In this document: positions 1-6,252 of the stretch, piece by piece
Layout of the letters: each line of letters starts with the position of its first letter
Position numbering within the stretch: position 1 is the first letter of the stretch
Assembly: GCA_947632315.1 (NCBI GenBank)
Contig: CANROV010000081.1
Location: forward strand, 1-8,197
DNA from: Candidatus Gastranaerophilales bacterium
GTDB lineage: Bacteria > Cyanobacteriota > Vampirovibrionia > Gastranaerophilales > Gastranaerophilaceae
Length of the DNA stretch: 8,197 bases
Reading direction: 5' to 3'
The notes under the pieces: generated by a model
Databases searched by the model: none
What the model saw: the letters and a program-made list of their open reading frames with translations, nothing else
Told to the model about the DNA's origin: nothing
Position numbers and translations under genes: made by a program

Positions 1-96
1 ACATCAGTTTCTTCGTCAGCATTAAAGATAAGTAATATAAAAGAAGCAGAAACTCCATTAATGAGAAATTTGGCACAAAGAATAAACAGAGGATAA
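1..96 (+). CDS. C-terminal end of an unidentified protein upstream of fliP (partial)
   Basis: An open frame runs in from the left edge and stops at TAA 94-96, one base before the fliP ATG. The 31 visible residues end in PLMRNLAQRINRG. They are polar and basic with no membrane segment, and they are too few to assign a family. The tight junction with fliP shows it belongs to the same operon. Genes found just before fliP in flagellar operons are often fliO or fliN, but the visible tail does not match the usual FliN ending, so no name is given. The SD for fliP (AGAGGA, 88-93) lies within its last codons, which implies coupled translation. Confidence 0.6.
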   Translation, partial: TSVSSSALKISNIKEAETPLMRNLAQRINRG

Positions 97-97
97 A

Positions 98-739
98 ATG
101 GATACAATTTTAAAAGATTTAAGTCCTATAATACAATTATTAATGGTAATGGCAATATTTTCATGCCTGCCGTTTATGTTTGTATGTATGACAAGCTTTT
201 TAAGATATGCAATAGTATTTGGATTTTTAAAACAAGCATTAGGCGCACAGCAGATACCGCCTGCAATTGTTTTAGTCGGATTATCCATCATTTTGACTTT
301 TTATACAATGGGGCCGACATTTCAGCAAATGTATGAAGTCGGGTCAAAGCCATATCAGGAATCAGGTTCTATTGTAATGGCAATAACGGAAGGTTCTAAA
401 CCGTTAAAAGAATTTATGATGAAACAAACAAGAGAACAAGATCTTGCATTTTTTGTACAGCTAACAAGAAAAGAAGCACCTAAATCAGTCGAAGAAATAA
501 CAATATGGGAAGTAGCTCCGGCATATATATTAAGCGAATTAAAAACATCATTTGAAATAAGTTTTATAATATTTGTACCGTTTATTGTATTGGATTTAGT
601 AATTGCAAACGTACTACTGGCACTTGGTATGTTCATGTTGTCACCGACAATTATTTCACTTCCTTTTAAACTGTTAATATTTATAGCAGTAGACGGATGG
701 GGATTAATAGTAAACGGGCTGGTAGGAAGTTTTAATTAA
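98..739 (+). CDS. fliP: Flagellar-type export gate protein FliP (FliP/SctR family)
   Basis: Inner-membrane component of the FliP-FliQ-FliR core of the flagellar/type III export gate, which passes unfolded substrates across the membrane. The 213 residues contain the family signatures: the FLKQALGAQQIPP stretch (about 43-55), KEFMMKQTREQDLAFF (about 104-119), SELKTSFEISF (146-156) and SLPFKLLIFIAVDGW (187-201). Hydrophobic segments lie at about 11-34, 54-75, 155-181 and 187-210, with a polar, probably periplasmic, section at about 78-140. The REQDLAFF-type section resembles flagellar FliP more than injectisome SctR. The protein is shorter than the roughly 245-residue enteric FliP, and its N-terminus leads straight into the first membrane helix without a separate signal peptide, a feature more usual in SctR. 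ATG 98 is preceded by AGAGGA (88-93). fliQ follows after nine bases. Confidence 0.95.
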   Translation: MDTILKDLSPIIQLLMVMAIFSCLPFMFVCMTSFLRYAIVFGFLKQALGAQQIPPAIVLVGLSIILTFYTMGPTFQQMYEVGSKPYQESGSIVMAITEGSKPLKEFMMKQTREQDLAFFVQLTRKEAPKSVEEITIWEVAPAYILSELKTSFEISFIIFVPFIVLDLVIANVLLALGMFMLSPTIISLPFKLLIFIAVDGWGLIVNGLVGSFN

Positions 740-748
740 GGAAATACT

Positions 749-1246
749 ATGGAAATATTAATAGAATATTTTGCAAAAGGTTTAATGACAATGCTTACAA
801 TAGCGATGCCGTGTGTATTAACAGCAGCCGGTATAGGATTAATTGTAGGTATATTGCAGGCAGTAACACAAGTACAAGAACAAACTATTGCGGCAGCTCC
901 GAAAATTTTTGCGGTTTTTCTTGTTATTATTTTACTTGGAACAGGTTATCTGAAATTATTGAGCAATCTTTTTAATGAAGGCGTAAACATAGCATTTGAG
1001 ATAATTCCAAAGAATGATGATTTTGCACTTCCTGCCAATTATTACAATTACACAAAGCCATTTATCGATGAAATGAAAACGGACGTAAAACAAGATATGA
1101 CGCCAATGGAACATATACTTAATAATGCGGCAAAACCAATGAAACAATCTCAAAAAGACAGATTTGAATTTTTAAGAAACGGAGCTACGGAAATTCCAAC
1201 TCCTGATTTTGTTGAGCAAAAAACTATCGGAGGAAATAACAGATGA
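749..1246 (+). CDS. fliQ: Export gate protein FliQ with a long C-terminal extension
   Basis: Small membrane subunit of the FliPQR export gate. Residues 1-86 carry the whole family: a first helix at about 13-36, the conserved loop GILQAVTQVQEQT (34-46) followed by a PK pair at 51-52, and a second helix at about 53-74. FliQ/SctS proteins are normally about 85-90 residues, but this one has 165. Residues 87-165 form a polar extension with aromatic patches (NYYNYTKPF, 97-105) and no membrane segment. The extension is in frame with no sign of a frameshift and keeps a coding-like composition to its stop. AAGGAA (739-744 region) precedes ATG 749. The stop overlaps the next start as ATGA at 1243-1246. 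The core assignment is secure; the role of the tail is unknown. Confidence 0.93.
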   Translation: MEILIEYFAKGLMTMLTIAMPCVLTAAGIGLIVGILQAVTQVQEQTIAAAPKIFAVFLVIILLGTGYLKLLSNLFNEGVNIAFEIIPKNDDFALPANYYNYTKPFIDEMKTDVKQDMTPMEHILNNAAKPMKQSQKDRFEFLRNGATEIPTPDFVEQKTIGGNNR

Positions 1247-1602
1247 AGAAATTATTATGGATTTTTATACTGTCAACAGCTATTTTTAGCCCGGGTTACT
1301 GCAATAATAATGGTGATATAACCGTATACAACCTAAAAGAAAATAATACTTATATTTTAAATATAGACTATAATGCAGACAAAATAGAAATATCGGATAA
1401 TAACATAATTGATATTATTCCGATAACAACATTAACCGATTCTCATCAATTATTTATTGAAACAAACGGTAGCGGGATTTGTGATGTATTAATAAATTCA
1501 AACAATAAAAAATACCAATACAGATTTATAACCGGCAAATTATTTCAAGAAAACAAAGATGAATTAATTGAATTGGATATTCCGCCCGTAGCAAGCATAT
1601 AA
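1243..1602 (+). CDS. Small exported protein resembling the pilus/secretin N-terminal domain (T2SS-T3SS_pil_N-like)
   Basis: A 119-residue protein inserted between fliQ and fliR. Residues 1-20 look like a signal peptide: MKK, then a hydrophobic LLWIFILSTAIF stretch. C20 is preceded by PGY, which does not fit a lipobox, so a lipoprotein is unlikely. Residues about 25-97 are beta-rich and follow the pattern of the N-terminal domain of CpaC-type secretins. They contain a short strand, then KIEISDNNIIDIIPIT (47-62), HQLFIETNGSGICDVLI (68-84) and a final YQYRF strand. In the family the corresponding pattern is roughly 'V.VSDPNIADV.PL...LLI.G...G.TDL'. I recognise this by pattern only. No secretin pore domain follows, so it stands alone. 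The start is secure: GGAGGA at 1229-1234 lies eight bases before ATG 1243. It overlaps fliQ by four bases, and its stop overlaps the fliR ribosome site. A periplasmic partner of the export apparatus is an inference. Confidence 0.8.
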   Translation: MKKLLWIFILSTAIFSPGYCNNNGDITVYNLKENNTYILNIDYNADKIEISDNNIIDIIPITTLTDSHQLFIETNGSGICDVLINSNNKKYQYRFITGKLFQENKDELIELDIPPVASI

Positions 1603-1612
1603 AGGTTAAATA

Positions 1613-2395
1613 ATGCTCGACACAATTATAAACGAATTTCCGAAATATTTTCCCGAAGTAAATAATATACTGACAGGAGGAATACCGATATTTGCAAGAG
1701 TAGCGGGGTTAATGAGGACTGCACCTTTTTTGCAGAGGAGTGAAATTCCTATGATAGCAAAAGTAGGATTTACGCTCATATTCAGTATAATATTATCAAT
1801 GCTGATAAGACCTCAAACACCGCCTGCAGAAGTTTCAATAATATATGCAATAGTTGTTAACTATATGGCGGGAGCAATAATTGGCTTTATTGTTAACTGC
1901 ATATTAAAAGCTGTTGAAAGCGGAGGCGATATGATTAATATGCAGCAAGGTGTATCGTCTGCAACAATTATGGATCCTTCAACATCATCACAAATTTCAA
2001 TTATGGGCAGATTATTCAGCTTATTAGGACTGATTATATTTCTTGAAATAGGAGGAGCTTATTGGACTTTTAATGCATTTATAAGAAGTTTTGAAATTTT
2101 CCCGGTATATTCTTATGCAATTCCGTTGGAAAAAATAGTAAATATGCCGTATCTTATAGAAATAACTTCAAATGTTTTATATATAGGACTTCAAATAGCC
2201 TCGCCTGTTCTTCTTGCCACATTAGGACAGGATATAATATTAGGTATAATATCAAAAACAGCACCTCAGGTTAATGTATTTCAAATGAGCTTCTTATTTA
2301 AACCTTGTATGGGGTCTGCCATATTAATAGTTATAATGCCTCATTTGTACAATGTTATAAATGATTTTTTCCTATCTTTTTCAAATATTTTTTAA
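1613..2395 (+). CDS. fliR: Flagellar-type export gate protein FliR (FliR/SctT family)
   Basis: Polytopic inner-membrane subunit that assembles with FliP and FliQ in the export gate. The 260 residues match the usual family length. Recognisable parts are IFARVAGLMRTAPFL (26-40) near the N-terminus, the loop MQQGVSSATIMDP (110-122), and the C-terminal block PVLLATLGQDIILGI then SKTAPQVNVF (198-223), followed by K230 and P231. About six hydrophobic segments can be seen, at roughly 24-40, 50-66, 75-98, 130-156, 187-212 and 232-250. AAAGG at 1601-1605, overlapping the previous stop, precedes ATG 1613 by seven bases. No flhB or flhA follows within the window, so the gate cluster appears to end here. 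About 80 bases without a clear terminator separate it from the next + gene. Confidence 0.95.
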   Translation: MLDTIINEFPKYFPEVNNILTGGIPIFARVAGLMRTAPFLQRSEIPMIAKVGFTLIFSIILSMLIRPQTPPAEVSIIYAIVVNYMAGAIIGFIVNCILKAVESGGDMINMQQGVSSATIMDPSTSSQISIMGRLFSLLGLIIFLEIGGAYWTFNAFIRSFEIFPVYSYAIPLEKIVNMPYLIEITSNVLYIGLQIASPVLLATLGQDIILGIISKTAPQVNVFQMSFLFKPCMGSAILIVIMPHLYNVINDFFLSFSNIF

Positions 2396-2475
2396 TTGAT
2401 AATAAACATTTTTCATGGTAAGAAAGAAATTGTTCGAGTAAATTTGCAAGCAGCATACTGAAAAGGTGAGCAATT

Positions 2476-3198
2476 ATGGAAAACAATGTTATATGTGTCA
2501 AGTGGGGAAATAAATTCGGCCCTGAATATGTTAATCGATTATATAAAATGGTTGAAAAAAATATAACAATACCTCATCGTTTTGTATGTTTCACAAATGA
2601 ACCTGAAGGGATTAATGAAAAAGTTGAAATAAGACCGTTTTATAAGCTTGATGATTCGGGATTACCTGAGAAGGCTTGGAAAAAACTGGGATTATTCACC
2701 GATAAATTAGGAGATTTAGAAGGAAGAGCTTTATTTTTAGACCTTGATGTTATTATTTTAAATAATATTGATGATTTTTTTAAAGTTGAAGGTGAATTTC
2801 TAATTATAAAAGACTGGGATTTTGAAAATGATATTATAGGAAATTCTTCCGTATTCAGGTTTGAAGTAAATAAACATAAAGATATTATTGATAACTTTTA
2901 TAAAGAAGGCAAAGACATAAGGAAAAGATACAGAAACGAGCAGGCATTTTTATCATATCAAATGAAGAATAAAGGAATACTTTCATATTGGGATAAAAGC
3001 TGGTGTATAAGTTTTAAAAGAAAATGTTTAAGGAAATTCCCATTAAACTACTTTATGGAGCCTATTGAACCTAAAGATGCCAAAATATTGGTATTTCACG
3101 GACGTCCGAATCCACAGCAGGCATATAACGGATTCATGGGTAAAGGCGGGTTCAGATACGTTAAACCTACAAAATGGCTTGATAAATACTGGCAATAA
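2476..3198 (+). CDS. Glycosyltransferase-like protein with a DLD motif
   Basis: A soluble 240-residue protein with no signal peptide or membrane segment. It resembles a family of small bacterial glycosyltransferase-like proteins of the GT-A/GT8-like type. The N-terminus reads VICVKWGNKFGPEYVNRLY (5-23), then RFVCFTNEPEGI (35-46). The presumed nucleotide-sugar/metal motif is the DLD at 89-91 within RALFLDLDVIILNNIDD. It is followed by NSSVFRF (123-129), a conserved-looking NEQAFLS (154-160) and FHGRPNP (207-213), whose histidine is a plausible late metal ligand. AAGGTGAG at 2463-2470 precedes ATG 2476 by about five bases. It lies on the same strand 80 bases after fliR, so read-through from the flagellar operon is possible. 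A role in glycosylating flagellin or surface polysaccharide is inference from position only. The donor and acceptor cannot be told from sequence. Confidence 0.75.
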   Translation: MENNVICVKWGNKFGPEYVNRLYKMVEKNITIPHRFVCFTNEPEGINEKVEIRPFYKLDDSGLPEKAWKKLGLFTDKLGDLEGRALFLDLDVIILNNIDDFFKVEGEFLIIKDWDFENDIIGNSSVFRFEVNKHKDIIDNFYKEGKDIRKRYRNEQAFLSYQMKNKGILSYWDKSWCISFKRKCLRKFPLNYFMEPIEPKDAKILVFHGRPNPQQAYNGFMGKGGFRYVKPTKWLDKYWQ

Positions 3199-3250
3199 TA
3201 TTATTAAGTCTGTATTCCAAAGCAGATTGTGAGAATTTATCCCTTACATC

Positions 3251-3493
3251 TTATTTAAAATAATCACAAATTAATTCTTTTTTTCGCCCGTTAACTTTTT
3301 TTAATATTTTTTCAATAAATGAAGGTGATTTATACATTAATTTATCTCTTAAAACCGCCTTCTCTATTAATATTTGATTATAATTTTCATTTAAAATTTT
3401 TTTATCATCCGTTAAATGAGGAAGAATAGTATTTAATTTCATATTACATATTCTAATAGAATCTTTTATATCTTTAACTTGTTTTTTATTCAT
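3251..3493 (-). CDS. Small lysine-rich protein, unknown function
   Basis: I do not recognise this 80-residue protein. It is rich in Lys, Ile, Asn and Leu, with a predicted helical middle (about 5-53, including KKILNENYNQILIEKAVLRDKL) that could form a coiled coil, and a basic C-terminal section (KILKKVNGRKKE, 62-73). It has no signal peptide or membrane helix. Evidence that it is real: no overlapping gene on the other strand, a composition like genuine proteins here, and an AGGA about nine bases before its ATG on the minus strand (near 3503-3506). It is convergent with the glycosyltransferase gene (52 bases apart) and divergent from the GGDEF gene. The shortness and AT-richness leave some chance that it is spurious. 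Confidence 0.55.
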   Translation of the reverse strand: MNKKQVKDIKDSIRICNMKLNTILPHLTDDKKILNENYNQILIEKAVLRDKLMYKSPSFIEKILKKVNGRKKELICDYFK

Positions 3494-3586
3494 AAATTAA
3501 CGTCCTGATTGTCTGTATTAAGATAAATAACCATAGCTTTCCAATACAAATATAATAATCAATTTTTAATAAAAATCATTCCCCTA

Positions 3587-3640
3587 AAAAGTTTAAAATC
3601 AAAATTAAAATGTAAACTTTTATTGTATTTTTTTTACAAT
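3587..3640. repeat. Two adjacent inverted repeats upstream of and overlapping the -35 box
   Basis: The first has 9-base perfect arms, AAAAGTTTA (3587-3595) and TAAACTTTT (3613-3621), 17 bases apart. The second begins at the next base with 6-base arms, ATTGTA (3622-3627) and TACAAT (3635-3640), 7 thymines apart, and it covers the -35 box. They could be regulator-binding sites for the GGDEF-HD gene. The arms are almost all A/T, so chance is a serious alternative. Confidence 0.35.
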
Positions 3641-3662
3641 CAAAAAAAAATGGGTATATAAT
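3633..3662 (+). promoter_or_regulatory. Sigma70-type promoter for the GGDEF-HD gene
   Basis: TTTACA at 3633-3638 and a perfect TATAAT at 3657-3662 are separated by 18 bases. Transcription would start near 3669-3670, giving a leader of about 22 bases before the GTG start at 3692. The region is very AT-rich, which raises the chance of chance matches. The perfect -10 box and correct location directly before the only gene on this strand support it. Confidence 0.65.
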
Positions 3663-3691
3663 ACTTATATTAATTAATTTGGTAAAATTAA

Positions 3692-5602
3692 GTGAGTTTA
3701 TTTTCAAGTTTCAAAAATTTAGTCGGTCAAATAAATAAAATTGACAATTCAATATATCTGAAAGGCAAAGACTTTGCTGATATATATGCACGTAATATTG
3801 CCTTGGAAGAAGAAATAGCAGCAAGGACAAAAGAACTTGAACAGGCTAATCAAACCATCTTAACCTTAAACAGTGTTTGGGATATGATGAATTCTTCTCA
3901 GCCGTTATCAAACATGTTAGATAAAATCGTCAGTATTTTATTTAAGGATATGGGCTATAATTTTGCTTCCATTCTTAAATTGGAAGATTGTGAAGATAAT
4001 ACTTTAAGCTTTGAAATTAAATCAGCTTCAAATAATCCTGCAATCACAAAAGCATTTTCTCTTATTAATGAGTCTTTTGAAACTTATAAATTGCCGTTTA
4101 TTGAAAAATCACTAATAGAAAAATCAATAAAAGAAAAACAAATATATTCTTCAACTGATATCGCAGGATTAATAAAAATGTCATTTCCTTCGTTAGCGGA
4201 AAACGAAACTAAAGATTTAATCAATATGGTACAATCAAAGAGCTTTACCGTTGTACCATTATATTATTCCAATAAACCGTTCGGATGTGTTATAGTAACT
4301 TCTGACAGACCGGGATTAACAGATACAGAAAACAATTTTTTATCTTTATTCGCAAACCAAATAGAATTGGCAATTACAGTTGCTGATTTATTCGAAAAAG
4401 TAAAAAAACAAGCCGTAACAGACCCGTTAACTAACATATATAACAGAAGATATTTTGAAGAAAACATAATAAAAGAAGCGGAAAGATCACTCAGACTAAA
4501 ACAGCCGTTTTCTTTAATATCAATGGACTTAGATTATTTAAAGAAAATAAATGATACATACGGACATCAATACGGTGATATAGCAATAAAAACAATAGCA
4601 AATGTACTAAAAAAAGAAGCTCGTTCCATAGATATTCCGGCGAGAATAGGCGGTGAAGAATTTAACCTGCTTTTACCCGGTATCGACTCAAAAGGAGCAT
4701 GTATTGCCGCTGAAAGAATCAGAAAAGCAATTGAAAATCAAGCTTTGGATACAATAGGGGGAATAACTGCCAGTATTGGAGTAGCAACATTTCTTGAGCA
4801 TTCTGACAGAATAGATGAATTAACGGAACTGGCTGATCAAGCCATGTATAAAGCAAAACTTAACGGACGTAACCAAGTACAGCTGGCTTCTAAGCCAAGT
4901 GAAATCAACTGGCAAAAAGTTGCAGTGGATACTTTTGCTGAAATACTTGCTAAAAAACGAATTCCCGCTTCAAAAGAGATTACGAATTCCATTTCAAAGA
5001 AATTACAGGAAATTCAAGAGTCAAACAACAATACAAACGATGTTCTATATTCAATAGTAGATACAATTTCCCAGACATATAACCAAATGTATAAAACAGG
5101 CACAACAAAATCCAAAGTTATTTTGGCTGTAATGCTTGCAAAAAGACTTGATTTATCAGCCGATGAAATTAACAAACTGCGTCTTGCCATTCTATTATAT
5201 GATATAGGCAACATAATGATTCCTGAAGAAATATTTAATAAAAAAGAACCGCTTACCAAAGAAGAAGTTAATCTTATAAAGACACATCCCGTTATAGCAG
5301 CCAGAGAAATATTAAAACCGATTTCATATATTCAGGATGTTATTCCTATAATTGAAAATCATCACGAAAATTGGGACGGAAAAGGCTATCCGTCGAACAA
5401 ATCAGGAATTGAAATCCCGATAACTTCTCAAATTGTACTGTTAGTTGATTCATTCTATGCTATGGCTCAAGACAGACCATATCGTCAAGCATATACCGTT
5501 GATGAAATTTTAGATATTATCAAAAGCGAAGCAGGTCAAAGATGGAATGAAAAACTTGTAGATGATTTTATTTATGTGGTGAAAAATGAGTCCCAACGTT
5601 AA
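3692..5602 (+). CDS. GAF-GGDEF-HD signalling protein: probable diguanylate cyclase with a degenerate HD-GYP-like domain
   Basis: A cytoplasmic 636-residue protein with no membrane helix. Residues about 33-62 form a coiled coil. About 65-238 form a GAF-like sensor domain ending in the typical FGCVIVTSDRPGLTDTENNF stretch (197-216). About 239-400 are a GGDEF domain: it has the Mg-binding D279 in MDLDYLKKIND, substrate N287, the active-site signature GGEEF (320-324) and an inhibitory-site RxxD (R311-D314) five residues before it. This half should make cyclic di-GMP from two GTP and be product-inhibited. About 408-636 resemble HD-GYP: HPVIAAREIL from H532, HHENWDGKGYP (557-567) and D586 are present. 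The HD pair is YD (503-504), the following GK is GN (506-507), and the first histidine is missing near 471-472, so phosphodiesterase activity is doubtful. The start is GTG with only a weak GGT upstream; no ATG in frame gives a plausible alternative before residue 65. Confidence 0.92.
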   Translation: MSLFSSFKNLVGQINKIDNSIYLKGKDFADIYARNIALEEEIAARTKELEQANQTILTLNSVWDMMNSSQPLSNMLDKIVSILFKDMGYNFASILKLEDCEDNTLSFEIKSASNNPAITKAFSLINESFETYKLPFIEKSLIEKSIKEKQIYSSTDIAGLIKMSFPSLAENETKDLINMVQSKSFTVVPLYYSNKPFGCVIVTSDRPGLTDTENNFLSLFANQIELAITVADLFEKVKKQAVTDPLTNIYNRRYFEENIIKEAERSLRLKQPFSLISMDLDYLKKINDTYGHQYGDIAIKTIANVLKKEARSIDIPARIGGEEFNLLLPGIDSKGACIAAERIRKAIENQALDTIGGITASIGVATFLEHSDRIDELTELADQAMYKAKLNGRNQVQLASKPSEINWQKVAVDTFAEILAKKRIPASKEITNSISKKLQEIQESNNNTNDVLYSIVDTISQTYNQMYKTGTTKSKVILAVMLAKRLDLSADEINKLRLAILLYDIGNIMIPEEIFNKKEPLTKEEVNLIKTHPVIAAREILKPISYIQDVIPIIENHHENWDGKGYPSNKSGIEIPITSQIVLLVDSFYAMAQDRPYRQAYTVDEILDIIKSEAGQRWNEKLVDDFIYVVKNESQR

Positions 5603-5936
5603 TTCAGAAGATTTAATTACATATCTTTATAAAAGAGTAAATTCATTTAAAGGACACGAACTTATTAAAGATACTTCACGTATATCAAGTATAAAATTTG
5701 ATACTTTTATTGACAGTTCAATTTCTTCACCGTTATCTTTTACGGTTTTTGAACTTTCCGATAAAGGAGAAATGCTGATTGATAATATCTCTAAAATTAT
5801 AGAAAGCGAAGCAGCATTTTTTTTATTTATCAATCCAAAAAATAATTGGATATTTGCAGTAAAGAATACTCTTGAAAATCAGAAAAAACTTATTAATCAG
5901 GAACAAATAGAAAATTTTAAAATAAAAATACTATAA
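5586..5936 (+). CDS. Unknown 116-residue protein overlapping the GGDEF-HD gene
   Basis: I do not recognise this family. The protein is small and soluble, with no signal peptide or membrane segment. It looks like a mixed alpha/beta domain: an N-terminal helix (about 7-19), strands around SFTVFELSDKGEMLI (51-65), a helix (about 66-75), a hydrophobic AAFFLFI strand (76-82), a WIFAV strand (88-92) and a C-terminal helix rich in Lys, Gln and Asn. ATG 5586 lies inside the end of the GGDEF-HD gene, an overlap of 17 bases, with GGTGA at 5578-5582 as a possible weak ribosome site. That arrangement suggests translation coupled to the upstream gene and therefore a linked function, for example a partner or regulator of the signalling protein. 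This is inference from position. Its stop lies directly against the stop of the convergent gene. Confidence 0.75.
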   Translation: MSPNVNSEDLITYLYKRVNSFKGHELIKDTSRISSIKFDTFIDSSISSPLSFTVFELSDKGEMLIDNISKIIESEAAFFLFINPKNNWIFAVKNTLENQKKLINQEQIENFKIKIL

Positions 5937-6194
5937 CTACTCATCAAGAGTAAATACTTCCTGTCCGTTTTCTTCCTTCATAGCAGTTTCAAGGAGGATA
6001 TAAGTCATATAAGCACCGAGGGCAACAGCTTTAGGGTCTAAGTCAGTATTTTGTGCCGCTTCTATTATTGCTGAATTTATTTCGGGATTTTCCTCTTTTA
6101 TATAATGTATCATTTTTTTTCGCCAAGAATGTACATCTTGAAATATTTCTGCGAAACATAATGACGATTGTTCTTGTGTAACTATAGGAAGCAT
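5937..6194 (-). CDS. Small helical protein of unknown function
   Basis: An 85-residue protein I do not recognise. It is acidic and probably all-helical: helices at about 13-33, 36-46 and 52-72, the last reading DPKAVALGAYMTYILLE, then an acidic tail ending in TLDE. The alanine-rich segment is not long or hydrophobic enough to be a sure membrane helix. I prefer the ATG at 6192-6194: on the minus strand an AAGGCG ribosome site sits four bases before it. A TTG 15 bases further upstream would add five basic residues but would place the ribosome site inside the gene. It is convergent with the 116-residue gene with no bases between the two stops, and it diverges from accB across about 166 bases. 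Confidence 0.72.
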   Translation of the reverse strand: MLPIVTQEQSSLCFAEIFQDVHSWRKKMIHYIKEENPEINSAIIEAAQNTDLDPKAVALGAYMTYILLETAMKEENGQEVFTLDE

Positions 6195-6252
6195 TTTTCG
6201 CCTTTTCAATTATCTTTACAATGCAATTATATATAAAATTATACACTGTTTC

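Noticed and set aside
1298..1305. Lipobox making the small exported protein a lipoprotein (C20)
   Set aside because: The residues before C20 are P-G-Y. Tyrosine at -1 does not fit the lipobox rule, so an ordinary signal peptide is more likely.
2396..2424. Promoter TTGATA-17-TAAGAA for the glycosyltransferase gene
   Set aside because: The -10 box matches only about half of the consensus, and such matches are frequent in AT-rich DNA. Not strong enough to list as a feature.
3199..3250. Terminator between the convergent glycosyltransferase and 80-residue genes
   Set aside because: Only weak AT-rich symmetry (AATAATATTATT near 3194-3205) and a 4-base TCTG/CAGA pair can be seen. There is no GC-containing stem with a T run.
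5938..5952. Small hairpin TACTC-ATCAA-GAGTA at the convergent junction as a bidirectional terminator
   Set aside because: The stem is only five base pairs and neither strand has a following run of T.
6195..6209. Upstream TTG start for the minus-strand 85-residue gene
   Set aside because: It would add five residues but swallow the AAGGCG ribosome site that serves the ATG at 6192-6194, and nothing similar precedes the TTG.
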